From positions 1 through 13,928 of the forward strand of contig JAEZLW010000015.1 in the NCBI GenBank assembly GCA_023415145.1: DNA of 13,928 bases. The letters are read 5' to 3'. A model generated the notes under the pieces. That model was not told where the DNA came from, made no database searches, and saw only the letters and a program-made list of their open reading frames with translations. Shown here in pieces: positions 1-7,133 of the stretch. This DNA comes from Bacillota bacterium. GTDB lineage: Bacteria > Bacillota > Clostridia > Christensenellales > Aristaeellaceae. The stretch's first letter is position 1. Every line of letters begins with the position of its first letter. The position numbers and the translations under genes are program-made.

Positions 1-41
1 CCCTGCCAAAGGGACACAGCCCCTTTGGAAACCCCATATTT
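1..41 (+). repeat. Left repeat module with CCAAAGGG hairpin, copy A
   Basis: A perfect 8-bp hairpin, CCAAAGGG (6-13) pairing with CCCTTTGG (21-28), followed by CCCCATATT. The same module occurs at 11341-11381 with 33 of the first 40 positions identical and no indels. Mismatches fall mainly in the hairpin loop and at the edges. The window starts here, so any upstream part of the module is not visible. A wobble-containing hairpin follows directly (CATATTTGT 35-43 with ACAAATGTG 48-56). No coding role is seen. Confidence 0.75.
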
Positions 42-55
42 GTGGAAACAAATGT

Positions 56-100
56 GCCTGCTCATTCCATACAAATTGCGTAACGGAAGAGCAGGCTTTT
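56..100 (+). terminator. Terminator-like hairpin between repeat modules
   Basis: GCCTGCTC (56-63) pairs perfectly with GAGCAGGC (89-96) and is followed by TTTT. The loop is long (25 nt), so termination strength is uncertain. It lies between the left module and the first conserved hairpin of the multi-hairpin element. A terminator hairpin holds the matching position before copy C (13305-13343). It could end transcription of a gene lying left of the window. Confidence 0.4.
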
Positions 101-113
101 CATTACCCAAAAT

Positions 114-405
114 CCTTGGGGGAGCAACGAGGGGCCGAAGCCCCTCGTTTGTAATCGTATCGCCTGGCTCTGCTGGTGACGGAGCTTGGCCGCCGCCAGT
201 GGCGGCAACAGGGCAGGCGGAGGAAACGAGCGAAACAAGCAGTGGGAGCGGTAGCGAGCAATGCGCCGATTGAGATCGTGGATCGGGCGGGGTTTGCGCA
301 GCAAACATTCCTTACGCGATTTTCTGTTCGTAAAGCCGCAGGCTTTACGAACAGAAAATCGTGCATATATCAAAGAAGGTCGGCCCGCAGGCCGACCTTC
401 TTTGA
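114..405 (+). repeat. Multi-hairpin dispersed element, copy A
   Basis: Ordered hairpins: H1 AACGAGGGGC (126-135) with GCCCCTCGTT (140-149), loop CGAA; a longer internal region (about 150-285) with GCCGCC/GGCGGC (192-206) and CCGAT/ATCGG pairing; H3 GTTTGC (292-297) with GCAAAC (301-306); linker ATTCCTTA (307-314); H4 with basal 11-position stem 315-325/353-363, continuing to an apical arm ending at 337/341, so that 317-337 and 341-361 form a perfect 21-bp inverted repeat with a 3-nt loop; gap 364-369; H5 at 370-405. Positions 129-178 closely match copy C in reverse complement, including TTTGTAATCGT. The order and linker lengths match copies B and C. Open frames across this stretch arise from the palindromes and lack ribosome binding sites. 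The function is unknown. Confidence 0.75.
370..405. terminator. Bidirectional terminator-like hairpin (H5 of copy A)
   Basis: A perfect 16-bp stem (370-385 with 390-405), loop CGCA, with A-rich and T-rich outer ends (AAAGAAGG / CCTTCTTT). It begins 3 bp beyond the stop codon of the Na/Pi cotransporter gene and would terminate that minus-strand transcript. It is also the last hairpin of the multi-hairpin element reading from the left, so it probably serves both directions. Confidence 0.7.
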
Positions 406-408
406 ATA

Positions 409-2046
409 TCATTGGATCCATACACTTGCGCCGTGAGGCTTGTCCACCGACTCGGCAATGTTGTCGGCATGGTCGGCAATACGCTCCAGATTGGTGAGCA
501 TATCCAGATAGATCATGCCGTTGCGCGCGGAGCATTTGCGGTTTTTCAGCCGTTCCACATGGTGGTCCCGCAATGCGTTCGTCAGGTCGTCCACAGCCTG
601 TTCTTCGTTTTCTATGCCGGCCAGGATGTCCGGATCGGTCAATTGGTGAGAGAAGATATGCAGCGCCTGGTCCACCATGTGGGAGACCCGTGCGTGCATG
701 TCGGCAAGCTCTTGCTCGGCTTTTGAGGAAAACTTGATTTTTTCCTCCGTTCGCTTTTGGGCCGCTTCCAATATGTTGACGCTGTGATCACCGATGCGTT
801 CCAGGTCGTTGATGACATGGAACAGGGAGCCTACCAAATGCTGGTCCCGGTCATCCAAATCCAACGATTTAACCTCCACCAGATATGTGGTGATTTCCTG
901 GTTCAGGTAATCCAGTACATCCTCGGTGTCGTTTACCTGCTTGGCATAAGTTAGATCTCCATCCAGGAAGCAGCGCATGGCAGCCTTGAAGTTGCGGCCG
1001 GCCAGCTCGCCCATGCGTACCACTTCCTTGAACAATTGGCTGACGGCAATGGGCGGCGTGGCCAAAAGTCGGCTGTCAAAATGATTCATGCGCATGGCCT
1101 CCCGTGGCTCGTCCACACCACGGACAAAGACCCAGGAAAGTTTTTCAAGAATGTTTGCCAGGGGGAGAAGAATTAGCGTAGTGCCAATATTGAAAACGAT
1201 GTGGATGAGAGCAATTTGCAGCCGAATGTTGCCGGGCGCAAAGCTTGTGACCCAGTCTGCCACAGGAAGCGTCAAAGCCAGCGTCAGAAAAATAGCTGTA
1301 CCGATCATATTGAACAACAGGTGTACCACCGCCGCGCGTTTGGCCGTATGGTTTGTGCCGGCGGAGGCGATGAGCGCCGTGACGCAGGTGCCGATGTTTT
1401 GGCCAAACAGAATGAAGATGGCGCCATCCATGCCGATGAGCCCCTGCGCCGCCAGTGCCTGCAAAATACCCACCGAGGCGGAGCTGGACTGGATGATGGC
1501 TGTGATGCCGGCGCCTACCAGCACACCCAAAATGGGATTGCTGAAGCCCGTCATCAAAGTTTTAAAGGCGTCCCACTCCCGAAGCGGGACCATGGCCGCG
1601 GACATGGTGTTCATGCCGATGAACAAAATGCCAAGGCCCATCAGCACATTTCCCGTCTGCCTGATTTTTTCCCTGCGGCCCGCAAAAATCAAAACCATGC
1701 CGACACTTGCAAAAATGACGCCAAAATCAAGCTTTACGGACAGCAATAGCGCTGTGACCGTCGTGCCGATGTTGGCGCCCATGATCACCCCAATGGCCTG
1801 TCCCAAAGCAAGAAGGCCGGCGTTGACGAAACCCACCACCATGACCGTGGTAGCGCTGGAGCTTTGAATGACGGCAGTGATGCTAATGCCTACCAGTACG
1901 GCCAAAAGCCGGTTTCTCGTCAATGCGTTCAGCAGGCGCTGCAGCCCTTTGCCCGCGGCCCTCTCCAGGCCTTCGCCCATCATTTTCATACCATACAGGA
2001 ACAATCCCAATCCGCCGAATAGTGCAAAAACATCCAACCATCCCAT
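409..2046 (-). CDS. Na/Pi cotransporter family protein with C-terminal PhoU domain
   Basis: A 545-residue integral membrane protein predicted to carry sodium-coupled phosphate across the cytoplasmic membrane. Two Na/Pi-cotransporter repeats are visible, each with the diagnostic QSSSA motif (residues 61-65 and 186-190), and each followed by a related glycine motif (GANIGTTVTA near 90-99, GQNIGTCVTA near 215-224). Hydrophobic helices fill roughly residues 1-310. About 335-535 is a soluble helical PhoU-like domain with two related halves (NDLERIGDHSVNI and TNLERIADHADNI), which in this family is thought to modulate transport. The start is set at the ATG giving MGWLDVFALF because AGGAGG lies 7 nt upstream. 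Two upstream in-frame ATGs are too close to, or before, this site. The gene is monocistronic on the minus strand, with a hairpin terminator just after the stop. The 138 bp upstream hold no clear promoter pair that I trust. Direction of net transport is inferred from family only. Confidence 0.93.
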   Translation of the reverse strand: MGWLDVFALFGGLGLFLYGMKMMGEGLERAAGKGLQRLLNALTRNRLLAVLVGISITAVIQSSSATTVMVVGFVNAGLLALGQAIGVIMGANIGTTVTALLLSVKLDFGVIFASVGMVLIFAGRREKIRQTGNVLMGLGILFIGMNTMSAAMVPLREWDAFKTLMTGFSNPILGVLVGAGITAIIQSSSASVGILQALAAQGLIGMDGAIFILFGQNIGTCVTALIASAGTNHTAKRAAVVHLLFNMIGTAIFLTLALTLPVADWVTSFAPGNIRLQIALIHIVFNIGTTLILLPLANILEKLSWVFVRGVDEPREAMRMNHFDSRLLATPPIAVSQLFKEVVRMGELAGRNFKAAMRCFLDGDLTYAKQVNDTEDVLDYLNQEITTYLVEVKSLDLDDRDQHLVGSLFHVINDLERIGDHSVNILEAAQKRTEEKIKFSSKAEQELADMHARVSHMVDQALHIFSHQLTDPDILAGIENEEQAVDDLTNALRDHHVERLKNRKCSARNGMIYLDMLTNLERIADHADNIAESVDKPHGASVWIQ

Positions 2047-2184
2047 GCGCATTCCTCCTGTGCATGTTGGCGCGTTCATTCTTTTTCGCGCCGCATCTTC
2101 ATTTTTCTACACACGTTTATAGCGTATCATGAAGGGACGGTTCTTGTAAAGGAATTTTACACATCCATCTTTCACAATTCTTGC

Positions 2185-2724
2185 CTATTCATACATCGCT
2201 CTTGGTCCGCCGGTATAGGGCAGACGGGAATAGGCCATGACCAGATTGGCCTGACCGATTTTTTTTATTTCCATGCGGAGCGGCACTGCCACGGGTCGTA
2301 TATGCATGCCCACCAGCGTGTCACCGATGTCAATGGCTGCATCCGCCTGAACAGATTGCGTCAGTCCGGGGTGACTGAAAAGCTTCCAGGCAGCCGAGGG
2401 AACGCTGCCCCCCGCTTTGGGCTGGGGAACGGCGTGCACCTGGATAAGGTTGCGTTTGTAGATTTCCTCCCGTTCCATGACCAGCGCACGGTTTAAATGC
2501 TCGCAGCATTGAAAGGCGGGGATAAGAAGGTTTTCCCGGCAGGCTTCCCACATGGCCCTTGCGATGTGCTCGCCCAGCTCCGGTACACTGCCGCGGCCGA
2601 TGCGCTCGCCAATCACCTCACTGGTGGAGCAGCCCAATACCACCATGGCCCCGTCCTGCAGCCGGCCCTGCTGTTTCAAAAAAGTCACGGCTTCTTTGAT
2701 GCTTTTTGTGATCTCCTCAAACAT
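2185..2724 (-). CDS. UPF0340 / TIGR01440 family protein (YwlG-like)
   Basis: A 179-residue protein matching in length and sequence the conserved Firmicute family UPF0340 (B. subtilis YwlG). The hallmark LGCSTSEVIGERIG motif is near residues 31-44, and further conserved-looking stretches are FQCCEHLNRALV and the C-terminal YTGGPRAMYE. The biochemical role of the family is not established. It is the last gene of the operon and starts only 2 bp after the methyltransferase stop codon. Its ribosome binding site (GGGAGG) lies within the last codons of that gene, suggesting translational coupling. No good terminator is seen between its stop and the cotransporter gene, only a weak imperfect hairpin around 2140-2180. 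Confidence 0.88.
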   Translation of the reverse strand: MFEEITKSIKEAVTFLKQQGRLQDGAMVVLGCSTSEVIGERIGRGSVPELGEHIARAMWEACRENLLIPAFQCCEHLNRALVMEREEIYKRNLIQVHAVPQPKAGGSVPSAAWKLFSHPGLTQSVQADAAIDIGDTLVGMHIRPVAVPLRMEIKKIGQANLVMAYSRLPYTGGPRAMYE

Positions 2725-2726
2725 GG

Positions 2727-3455
2727 CTATTCCTCCCGGTTCACAAACGCGTACATGCCGATGGCTGCCGCCACCGACAGGTTCAGGGAATCGATTTTGC
2801 CGCTATGGGGAATGCGTACCGCCTGGCCCAGCGCAGCAAAGGACTGATCGAGGCCGCTGCCTTCATTGCCGAACACCAGGGCATAAGGCGTCTTTGGGTT
2901 TTTTGCCGCCGCATGAAGCGGGCACGACCCGTCCAGCATGAAGGGGTACAGCGAGTGCTTGGGATAAGCTTCCCTGTATGCTTCAAACGTATCGAATTGC
3001 ATCACCTGCATGGAAAACAGCGCACCCATACTGGCCCTGATGACTTTGGGGTCAAACACATCGGCCGCGGGACGGATGATGGCGATGTTTGCCATTTGAA
3101 AGCCCAGCGCCGTTCGCAAGATGGTGCCCAGATTGCCCGCATCGGAAGGATGGTGGAGCACTACATGGGAGCTGTCTTCAGAAAGGATGCCCTGAAACTT
3201 TTCAAATACAATGGCGGCATAGCAGTTTTCTTTTCCGGAAATGCGGCCAAGGGCCCGGTCGGCTTCCTCCACCCGTACATGCAGGCTTTCGCAAAGGTGA
3301 ATAAGAGCGCTTACGCCTTCATTTTTACCGCTTTGACTATGCAAAAGCAGCCTCCTCGCTGTATCTGGCCTGTTTTTCAGGCACTCCAGTGAGGGAAATA
3401 CGCCCGGCGCGTAAGAATAGGGAAGGCCGCTGTGATAGGCTTGAAGGCTGGGCAT
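2727..3455 (-). CDS. TrmH/SpoU family RNA methyltransferase
   Basis: A 242-residue SPOUT-class enzyme expected to transfer a methyl group from S-adenosylmethionine to a ribose 2'-hydroxyl in rRNA or tRNA. All three SpoU motifs are present: motif 1 NLGTILRTALG (about 108-118, with the catalytic-type Arg), motif 2 LVFGNEGSGL (about 193-202) and motif 3 IPHSGKIDSLNLSVAAAI (about 215-232), which form the trefoil-knot cofactor site. Residues 1-95 resemble the substrate-binding N-terminal domain of this family. Length is close to B. subtilis YsgA. The start is supported by AAGGAG about 7 nt upstream. It lies 21 bp after the YtvI stop and 2 bp before UPF0340, so the three genes form one operon. The exact RNA target cannot be read from sequence. 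Confidence 0.92.
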   Translation of the reverse strand: MPSLQAYHSGLPYSYAPGVFPSLECLKNRPDTARRLLLHSQSGKNEGVSALIHLCESLHVRVEEADRALGRISGKENCYAAIVFEKFQGILSEDSSHVVLHHPSDAGNLGTILRTALGFQMANIAIIRPAADVFDPKVIRASMGALFSMQVMQFDTFEAYREAYPKHSLYPFMLDGSCPLHAAAKNPKTPYALVFGNEGSGLDQSFAALGQAVRIPHSGKIDSLNLSVAAAIGMYAFVNREE

Positions 3456-3476
3456 GCCAACGCTCCTTTTTGATTC

Positions 3477-4667
3477 TTATTCCTTCTGCTGTGTCGCGCC
3501 TGCAGCTTTTGACCCTGTTGCTTCTTCCTTGATCCGGCGCTTGAAGGTAAGCTTCAGCCGGGGCGAAGCAGGGGGAGCTTCCTCTCCGCTGTCGGCATGC
3601 AGCACCACCTTGAGCAGGTTCAAAAGGATGGGGCCGAGCAAAAGGCCCAGTACGTTGCCTGTAATCTGCAGGCCGGCGAACATAACCATCATGGTGGCCA
3701 GGGGGTACAGTCCCAGGCTTTTGCCCACGATGCGGGGTTCGGCGATTTGCCTAACCACTACCACCGCCAGGTACAGCAGCGCCATACCGATGCCTGTGGC
3801 GGTATCGCCCGTCACAAAGCCGATTACGGACCAAGGAATCAGGAAAAGCCCTGCACCCAGAACAGGAAGAGCATCCGCAAGGCCAATCAATATGCCCAGA
3901 AGCAGCCAATAGGGCTTTTGCTGAATCATCAGCCCAAGCAGTACAACAATGGTGATCAAAAGGGAGACCAACAGCTGGGCCCGTATTTGCCCAAACAATG
4001 CCTTGAATATATCATGCTTCAGAAGAATGCTTTTGCGAACCATTTCCGCCGGGAAGGTTCTGTGAAAGAAGGCGAAGATACGCTCCCTGTCACTGCTCAA
4101 ATAATAGGTGCCCATAATGGTCAGCACGATCGACAGTAACATCACCGGAACGGAGGATACCGTTGTCCACGCACCTCCGGCCACAGTCCGGGCAAGGGGG
4201 AATAAAGCGCTTTCGGCCTCCTTGAGGATTCTGCTCACCGTATCCATCAGGTCGACGGGAAGAACCTCCGCATATTGCTGGCTGATCCCCGCCACCCAAG
4301 CCGTTACCTGGGTGCTGAACCAACCCCATATATTGGGGATGGATTTGGCCAGGCTGATGGCCTCCTGCACCAAGCGTCCGAAAACGACCCGGAAACCCAA
4401 ACCCAGCAGGCCGAATACGATCACCATTGAAAGAATGGTGGCCAGGTGTCTGCCGATGGGCACTTTGGCAAAAGCGCGGCGGAAAAGCCGAACCAGCGGA
4501 TCCATGAGCATGGCAAACAACAGTGCCAGCATAAAGGGCCAGCACAAGGGCAGCAGCTTTATCGCCACAAAGCAAATGCCAAGCACCAGCCCGATCAGCA
4601 CCAGCCGGCGGGGGATGTCGTTCAGCCGTATGTTCCAGTTTCTAACCCGCTTGAAAAAGTCCTCCAT
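3477..4667 (-). CDS. AI-2E family membrane protein, YtvI-type (sporulation)
   Basis: A 396-residue polytopic membrane protein of the AI-2E/UPF0118 superfamily, most like the sporulation integral membrane protein YtvI subgroup. Hydrophobic segments are visible near the N-terminus (about residues 20-60), around 75-100 and 175-195, and in the C-terminal half (GLMIQQKPYWLLLGILIGLADALPVLGAGLFLIPW, typical of the superfamily, then two more helices up to about 360). A basic, soluble tail ends the protein. The start MEDFFKRVRN was chosen because GGGGAGGG lies about 6 nt upstream. A longer frame beginning at 4706 has no such site and would start upstream of the predicted transcription start. A clear sigma-A promoter lies just upstream, overlapping the end of the cyclase gene. 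It is the first gene of the operon with the RNA methyltransferase and UPF0340. The transported substrate is unknown; the sporulation role is from family. Confidence 0.85.
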   Translation of the reverse strand: MEDFFKRVRNWNIRLNDIPRRLVLIGLVLGICFVAIKLLPLCWPFMLALLFAMLMDPLVRLFRRAFAKVPIGRHLATILSMVIVFGLLGLGFRVVFGRLVQEAISLAKSIPNIWGWFSTQVTAWVAGISQQYAEVLPVDLMDTVSRILKEAESALFPLARTVAGGAWTTVSSVPVMLLSIVLTIMGTYYLSSDRERIFAFFHRTFPAEMVRKSILLKHDIFKALFGQIRAQLLVSLLITIVVLLGLMIQQKPYWLLLGILIGLADALPVLGAGLFLIPWSVIGFVTGDTATGIGMALLYLAVVVVRQIAEPRIVGKSLGLYPLATMMVMFAGLQITGNVLGLLLGPILLNLLKVVLHADSGEEAPPASPRLKLTFKRRIKEEATGSKAAGATQQKE

Positions 4668-4696
4668 CAAATCCCTCCCCTGGCATTGTCCTTCCA

Positions 4697-4725
4697 AGTA
4701 TATCATATCTGGCTGCTTTTGTCAT
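4697..4725 (-). promoter_or_regulatory. Sigma-A promoter for the YtvI operon
   Basis: On the minus strand, -35 ATGACA (4720-4725, 5 of 6 matches to TTGACA), a 17-nt spacer, and -10 TATACT (4697-4702, 5 of 6 matches to TATAAT). The -35 and spacer lie inside the last codons of the cyclase gene, whose stop is at 4703-4705. Transcription would begin about 20 nt before the YtvI start codon. Confidence 0.7.
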
Positions 4726-5329
4726 GAAATAGCCGCGCCGCTGCGCGTACCGGGCTGGCCTCCGCATGGATTTTCAGCGGAAAGGCCGCCACCTCAAAGG
4801 AACCGGATAGGGCAAAAAGACCGCGCATGTTTTCCACAATGGGGATACCGGCGGATAGCAGCAGCTTGTGTACAGGGAATGGCGGTTGATCCGGGGAAGG
4901 CATATCCATTCCCAGAAAGGCGATATTCTCCTGTACGAAGAGCATGGCCAGGTCCATAGACACAATGGGGTGGTCATTATAGTATCTTTCGGTGCCGTAA
5001 GCCGCATCCATGCCTGTCATAAGAAGAACCGCTTTTCCAGTCAGAGCGCCTTTGGGAAGATCAGGCTGAAGTATCTCTTCTTGTCCCCGTACATCAAGCA
5101 GTATGCCCGGGACCAGAAAGCGGCAAAGCGGAATGTCCGGCATGCCAGGTGCATTGGGGAGCAGATGCATGGGCGCATCCATGTGGGTACCCGCGTGCAG
5201 CCCGGTTTCAAGCGAAAATGCGTTGTAGAAATCCTTGTCCAGCCATTTTTCCTGTGTGAGCTGCGTTTGCCTGTCTCCTGGATATACGGGCATATTGTCC
5301 AATATCGGCCAGCTCAAGTCCACCCACAT
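4703..5329 (-). CDS. Cyclase family protein (metal-dependent hydrolase, KynB-like fold)
   Basis: A 208-residue member of the cyclase family (Pfam PF04199), the fold of bacterial arylformamidase KynB and of isatin hydrolase. The signature HAGTHMDAPMH is at residues 45-55, giving the metal-binding set His45, His49, Asp51 and the nearby His55. The N-terminal DLSWPILDNMPVYPGD and the later GMDMPSPD with an H-x-LL segment also fit the family. It probably hydrolyses an amide, ester or cyclic substrate in the cytoplasm. No kynurenine-pathway neighbours are present, so the substrate is not assigned. The start has GGGGGAG about 5 nt upstream. It is transcribed divergently from the coiled-coil protein gene across a 111-bp promoter region. 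Confidence 0.88.
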   Translation of the reverse strand: MWVDLSWPILDNMPVYPGDRQTQLTQEKWLDKDFYNAFSLETGLHAGTHMDAPMHLLPNAPGMPDIPLCRFLVPGILLDVRGQEEILQPDLPKGALTGKAVLLMTGMDAAYGTERYYNDHPIVSMDLAMLFVQENIAFLGMDMPSPDQPPFPVHKLLLSAGIPIVENMRGLFALSGSFEVAAFPLKIHAEASPVRAAARLFHDKSSQI

Positions 5330-5349
5330 GGTTCTCCCCCCTTTTAAAC

Positions 5350-5355
5350 AGTATA
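5350..5355 (-). promoter_or_regulatory. Candidate -10 box for the cyclase gene
   Basis: TATACT on the minus strand, 21 nt upstream of the cyclase start codon. I see no good -35 hexamer at 16-18 nt, so this is a weak call resting on the -10 alone. Confidence 0.35.
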
Positions 5356-5385
5356 CCTGCTTTGCGGGCGGAAAACTACGGCTGT

Positions 5386-5414
5386 TTGTAACTTTCCCTG
5401 GAATATGGTATGAT
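5386..5414 (+). promoter_or_regulatory. Sigma-A promoter for the two-gene unknown operon
   Basis: -35 TTGTAA (5386-5391, 4 of 6), a 17-nt spacer, an extended TGG element directly before -10 TATGAT (5409-5414, 5 of 6). Transcription would begin near 5421, about 20 nt before the first start codon. Confidence 0.7.
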
Positions 5415-5440
5415 GAGTCTATCCGGAAAGGAGCACATAT

Positions 5441-5866
5441 ATGGCGGAAAAGCTTGCGAATATGATGAAAAAGCCCAGGGAGCTGATGGTTGGAGCGCTG
5501 GAAGCTTTCAAAGGGCCGGATGTTAAGAATCTGGTGGAAACCTTCACCAGCGAAATGACGGTGGTGGCGGAAGGCCTCTATGATGACCAGATGCGGTTGC
5601 GCAAGGAAGTGGAGGAGCTTTCAGCGCAGCAAACCATCCTTTCGCAGCAGGTGCTCGATGGCCGTGAGGACCTTCAAATGAAATGGGAGCAATCCCAAAA
5701 GGACATAGCCTCCCGCGTCAATGACATTCAAAAGCGGCTGCAGGCACTGGAAACCAACAAAAGCAAGCAGGGAAAAAAGAACGGTATCCTTTCCCAGGTG
5801 ACGGTGCTGGCTTCCATCCTTGCGGGAGCATGGATCATAGTGACCATATTGAACCTGCTGAAATAA
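5441..5866 (+). CDS. Hypothetical tail-anchored coiled-coil protein
   Basis: A 141-residue protein I do not recognise. Residues about 40-108 are strongly charged, with regularly spaced Leu/Val/Ile typical of a coiled coil (for example RLRKEVEELSAQQTILSQQV). A Lys-rich stretch (KSKQGKKNG, about 107-115) precedes a single C-terminal hydrophobic helix (VTVLASILAGAWIIVTILNLL, about 119-139) that runs to the end. This suggests a cytoplasmic coiled coil anchored in the membrane by its C-terminus. The start has AAGGAG 7 nt upstream and a good promoter. The next gene follows after 41 bp in the same direction, so the two probably form an operon. No function is assigned. Confidence 0.8.
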   Translation: MAEKLANMMKKPRELMVGALEAFKGPDVKNLVETFTSEMTVVAEGLYDDQMRLRKEVEELSAQQTILSQQVLDGREDLQMKWEQSQKDIASRVNDIQKRLQALETNKSKQGKKNGILSQVTVLASILAGAWIIVTILNLLK

Positions 5867-5907
5867 ATGCACTTCTTTGAGATAAAGCCGCACGAAGGAG
5901 GCTTTTC

Positions 5908-6423
5908 ATGCGCTCCTATGAGGAGATCGTAAAGGATTATCAAAAACGTCGCCGGGATACCTTGATCGATTCGCTGGCCGCAAGCTTGAACTTTATGGAC
6001 GAAGTATGTGTGGAGGCCGGCATACTGGATGAAGCAGGCATCCTGGATGACCTGCTGGGCGGAGCTTGCGCCGCATTGCCCTTTGTCATCATTGCGGTGA
6101 CCGAACAGGCCAAGGTGCTTTTGGGCCGCAAGCCGGCCCAGACGGGCTTGAAGGATGCCGCCTTCCGTATGGCAAAAACGGGCACGGCCATGGGCATTGG
6201 CGCTTTCGTGGCAGGCACTGCCGGGATATTCGCGGCCATACCGGCAACCATCGGCGTGCGGGCGCTGTTTGACCGGTACCGTTTGAGGATGCTTACCGGG
6301 CGGCGGGTGATGCTGCGTACCCAAAGGCTGCGGGAATTGCAATCTTCAATGGTTCCACCCATTATCATAAGCGAGCAGCCGCTTCTGACCGAAGGAACTT
6401 CAAATCTTCCCGAGCGAAAGTAA
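5908..6423 (+). CDS. Hypothetical membrane-associated protein
   Basis: A 171-residue protein I cannot assign with confidence. A charged N-terminal helix (about 1-45) includes an internal duplication (EAGILDEAGILDD, about 36-48). It is followed by a hydrophobic segment (ACAALPFVIIAVTEQA, about 53-68) and a long Gly/Ala-rich segment (TAMGIGAFVAGTAGIFAAIP, about 92-111) with small-residue spacing typical of close helix packing. The basic region after it (RYRLRMLTGRRVMLRTQRLRE) should be cytoplasmic. The start has AAGGAGG 6 nt upstream. It is the second gene of the unit with the coiled-coil protein. Only 6 bp separate its stop from that of the convergent HAD gene, and no intrinsic terminator lies between. 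Confidence 0.78.
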   Translation: MRSYEEIVKDYQKRRRDTLIDSLAASLNFMDEVCVEAGILDEAGILDDLLGGACAALPFVIIAVTEQAKVLLGRKPAQTGLKDAAFRMAKTGTAMGIGAFVAGTAGIFAAIPATIGVRALFDRYRLRMLTGRRVMLRTQRLRELQSSMVPPIIISEQPLLTEGTSNLPERK

Positions 6424-6429
6424 ACGGAT

Positions 6430-7074
6430 TCAGCGTAAAAGCGCCAGCAGCTCTTCCGGCTTTTCGATGAGATGGCGGGCGTGATGGGCTGCAAGCTCTT
6501 CCCTGGGCCTGAAACCCCATAGAGCGCCTACCGGAACCATCCCGGCCGCATTGGCGCAGGCCATGTCCACTCCCGTATCGCCTACATACAAAAAATCTTG
6601 CGGGGGAATGTGCAGATCCTCTGCAATATGGAGCGCACCGGTGGGGTCTGGCTTTACCGGTATGTTTTCTTTTTGGCCACTGATTGCGGCAAAGCGGATG
6701 TGCTTGAAATAGTAAGCCGTCACGCTCAGCGTATCCTGATGCGGTTTGTTGGAAAAAATACAGATGGGAAGCCCTCGTTGCGAGAGCTTCTCCAGCAACT
6801 CCATTACGCCGTCATATGGGCGGGTCTTGTTTTTGCATCCCGCCTTATAATACGATTGATATGCCGCAAGGACTGCGGGGATGGATTCCTCTTTAAAACC
6901 TGTGGCACGCTGCGCCAGGGTCTTCACCCCGTCGCCAACAAAATAGCGGTATGCGTCTGCCGGATGCTGTGGAAAGCCGTTTTTAGAAAGCGCCCGGTTC
7001 ATGCTGTCGGCGATATCATGAAGAGTATTCAATAGCGTACCGTCCAAATCAAACAATACGGCCCGAACTGACAT
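6430..7074 (-). CDS. HAD family hydrolase, phosphoglycolate phosphatase (Gph) type
   Basis: A 214-residue HAD-superfamily phosphatase. Motif I is LFDLDGTLLNT, with nucleophile Asp9 and acid/base Asp11. Motif II is the Ser of CIFSNKPH. Motif III is the Lys of VKPDPTGAL, and motif IV is YVGDTGVDMACANAAG. An alpha-helical cap domain sits between motifs I and II (about residues 17-85), as in Gph/PGP enzymes. It likely dephosphorylates a small cytoplasmic phosphometabolite such as 2-phosphoglycolate, but HAD substrates cannot be fixed from sequence. The start MSVRAVLFD was chosen over a longer frame to 7161 because AAGGAAGGTGAAAGG lies directly upstream and motif I normally falls at the N-terminus. 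The gene is divergent from the BofC-like gene and convergent with the unknown operon. Confidence 0.9.
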   Translation of the reverse strand: MSVRAVLFDLDGTLLNTLHDIADSMNRALSKNGFPQHPADAYRYFVGDGVKTLAQRATGFKEESIPAVLAAYQSYYKAGCKNKTRPYDGVMELLEKLSQRGLPICIFSNKPHQDTLSVTAYYFKHIRFAAISGQKENIPVKPDPTGALHIAEDLHIPPQDFLYVGDTGVDMACANAAGMVPVGALWGFRPREELAAHHARHLIEKPEELLALLR

Positions 7075-7104
7075 CCTTTCACCTTCCTTGCTGTTAACCC
7101 GGCC

Positions 7105-7133
7105 ATTGTAACACAAGCGATTAAAGCATGCAA
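7105..7133 (-). promoter_or_regulatory. Sigma-A promoter for the HAD phosphatase gene
   Basis: On the minus strand, -35 TTGCAT (7128-7133, 3 of 6), a 17-nt spacer, and -10 TACAAT (7105-7110, 5 of 6) preceded by TGT as an extended -10. The -35 overlaps the -35-like element of the divergent BofC-like gene. Confidence 0.6.

Noticed and set aside
114..405. CRISPR array or integron attC site as an explanation for the palindromes
   Set aside because: There are no regularly spaced direct repeats, no cas genes, no integrase, and the attC core signature is absent from the hairpin ends.
62..535. Open frames of up to 157 codons across the left non-coding region
   Set aside because: They run through perfect palindromes on both strands (giving mirrored peptides), have no ribosome binding sites and overlap the end of the cotransporter gene.
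1088..1867. A 259-codon plus-strand open frame
   Set aside because: It is antisense to the clearly recognisable Na/Pi cotransporter, has no family features and is explained by the GC bias of the true gene.
4667..4706. Upstream start for the YtvI-like protein at 4706
   Set aside because: It overlaps the -10 region of the promoter and lacks a ribosome binding site, while the start at 4667 has GGGGAGGG.
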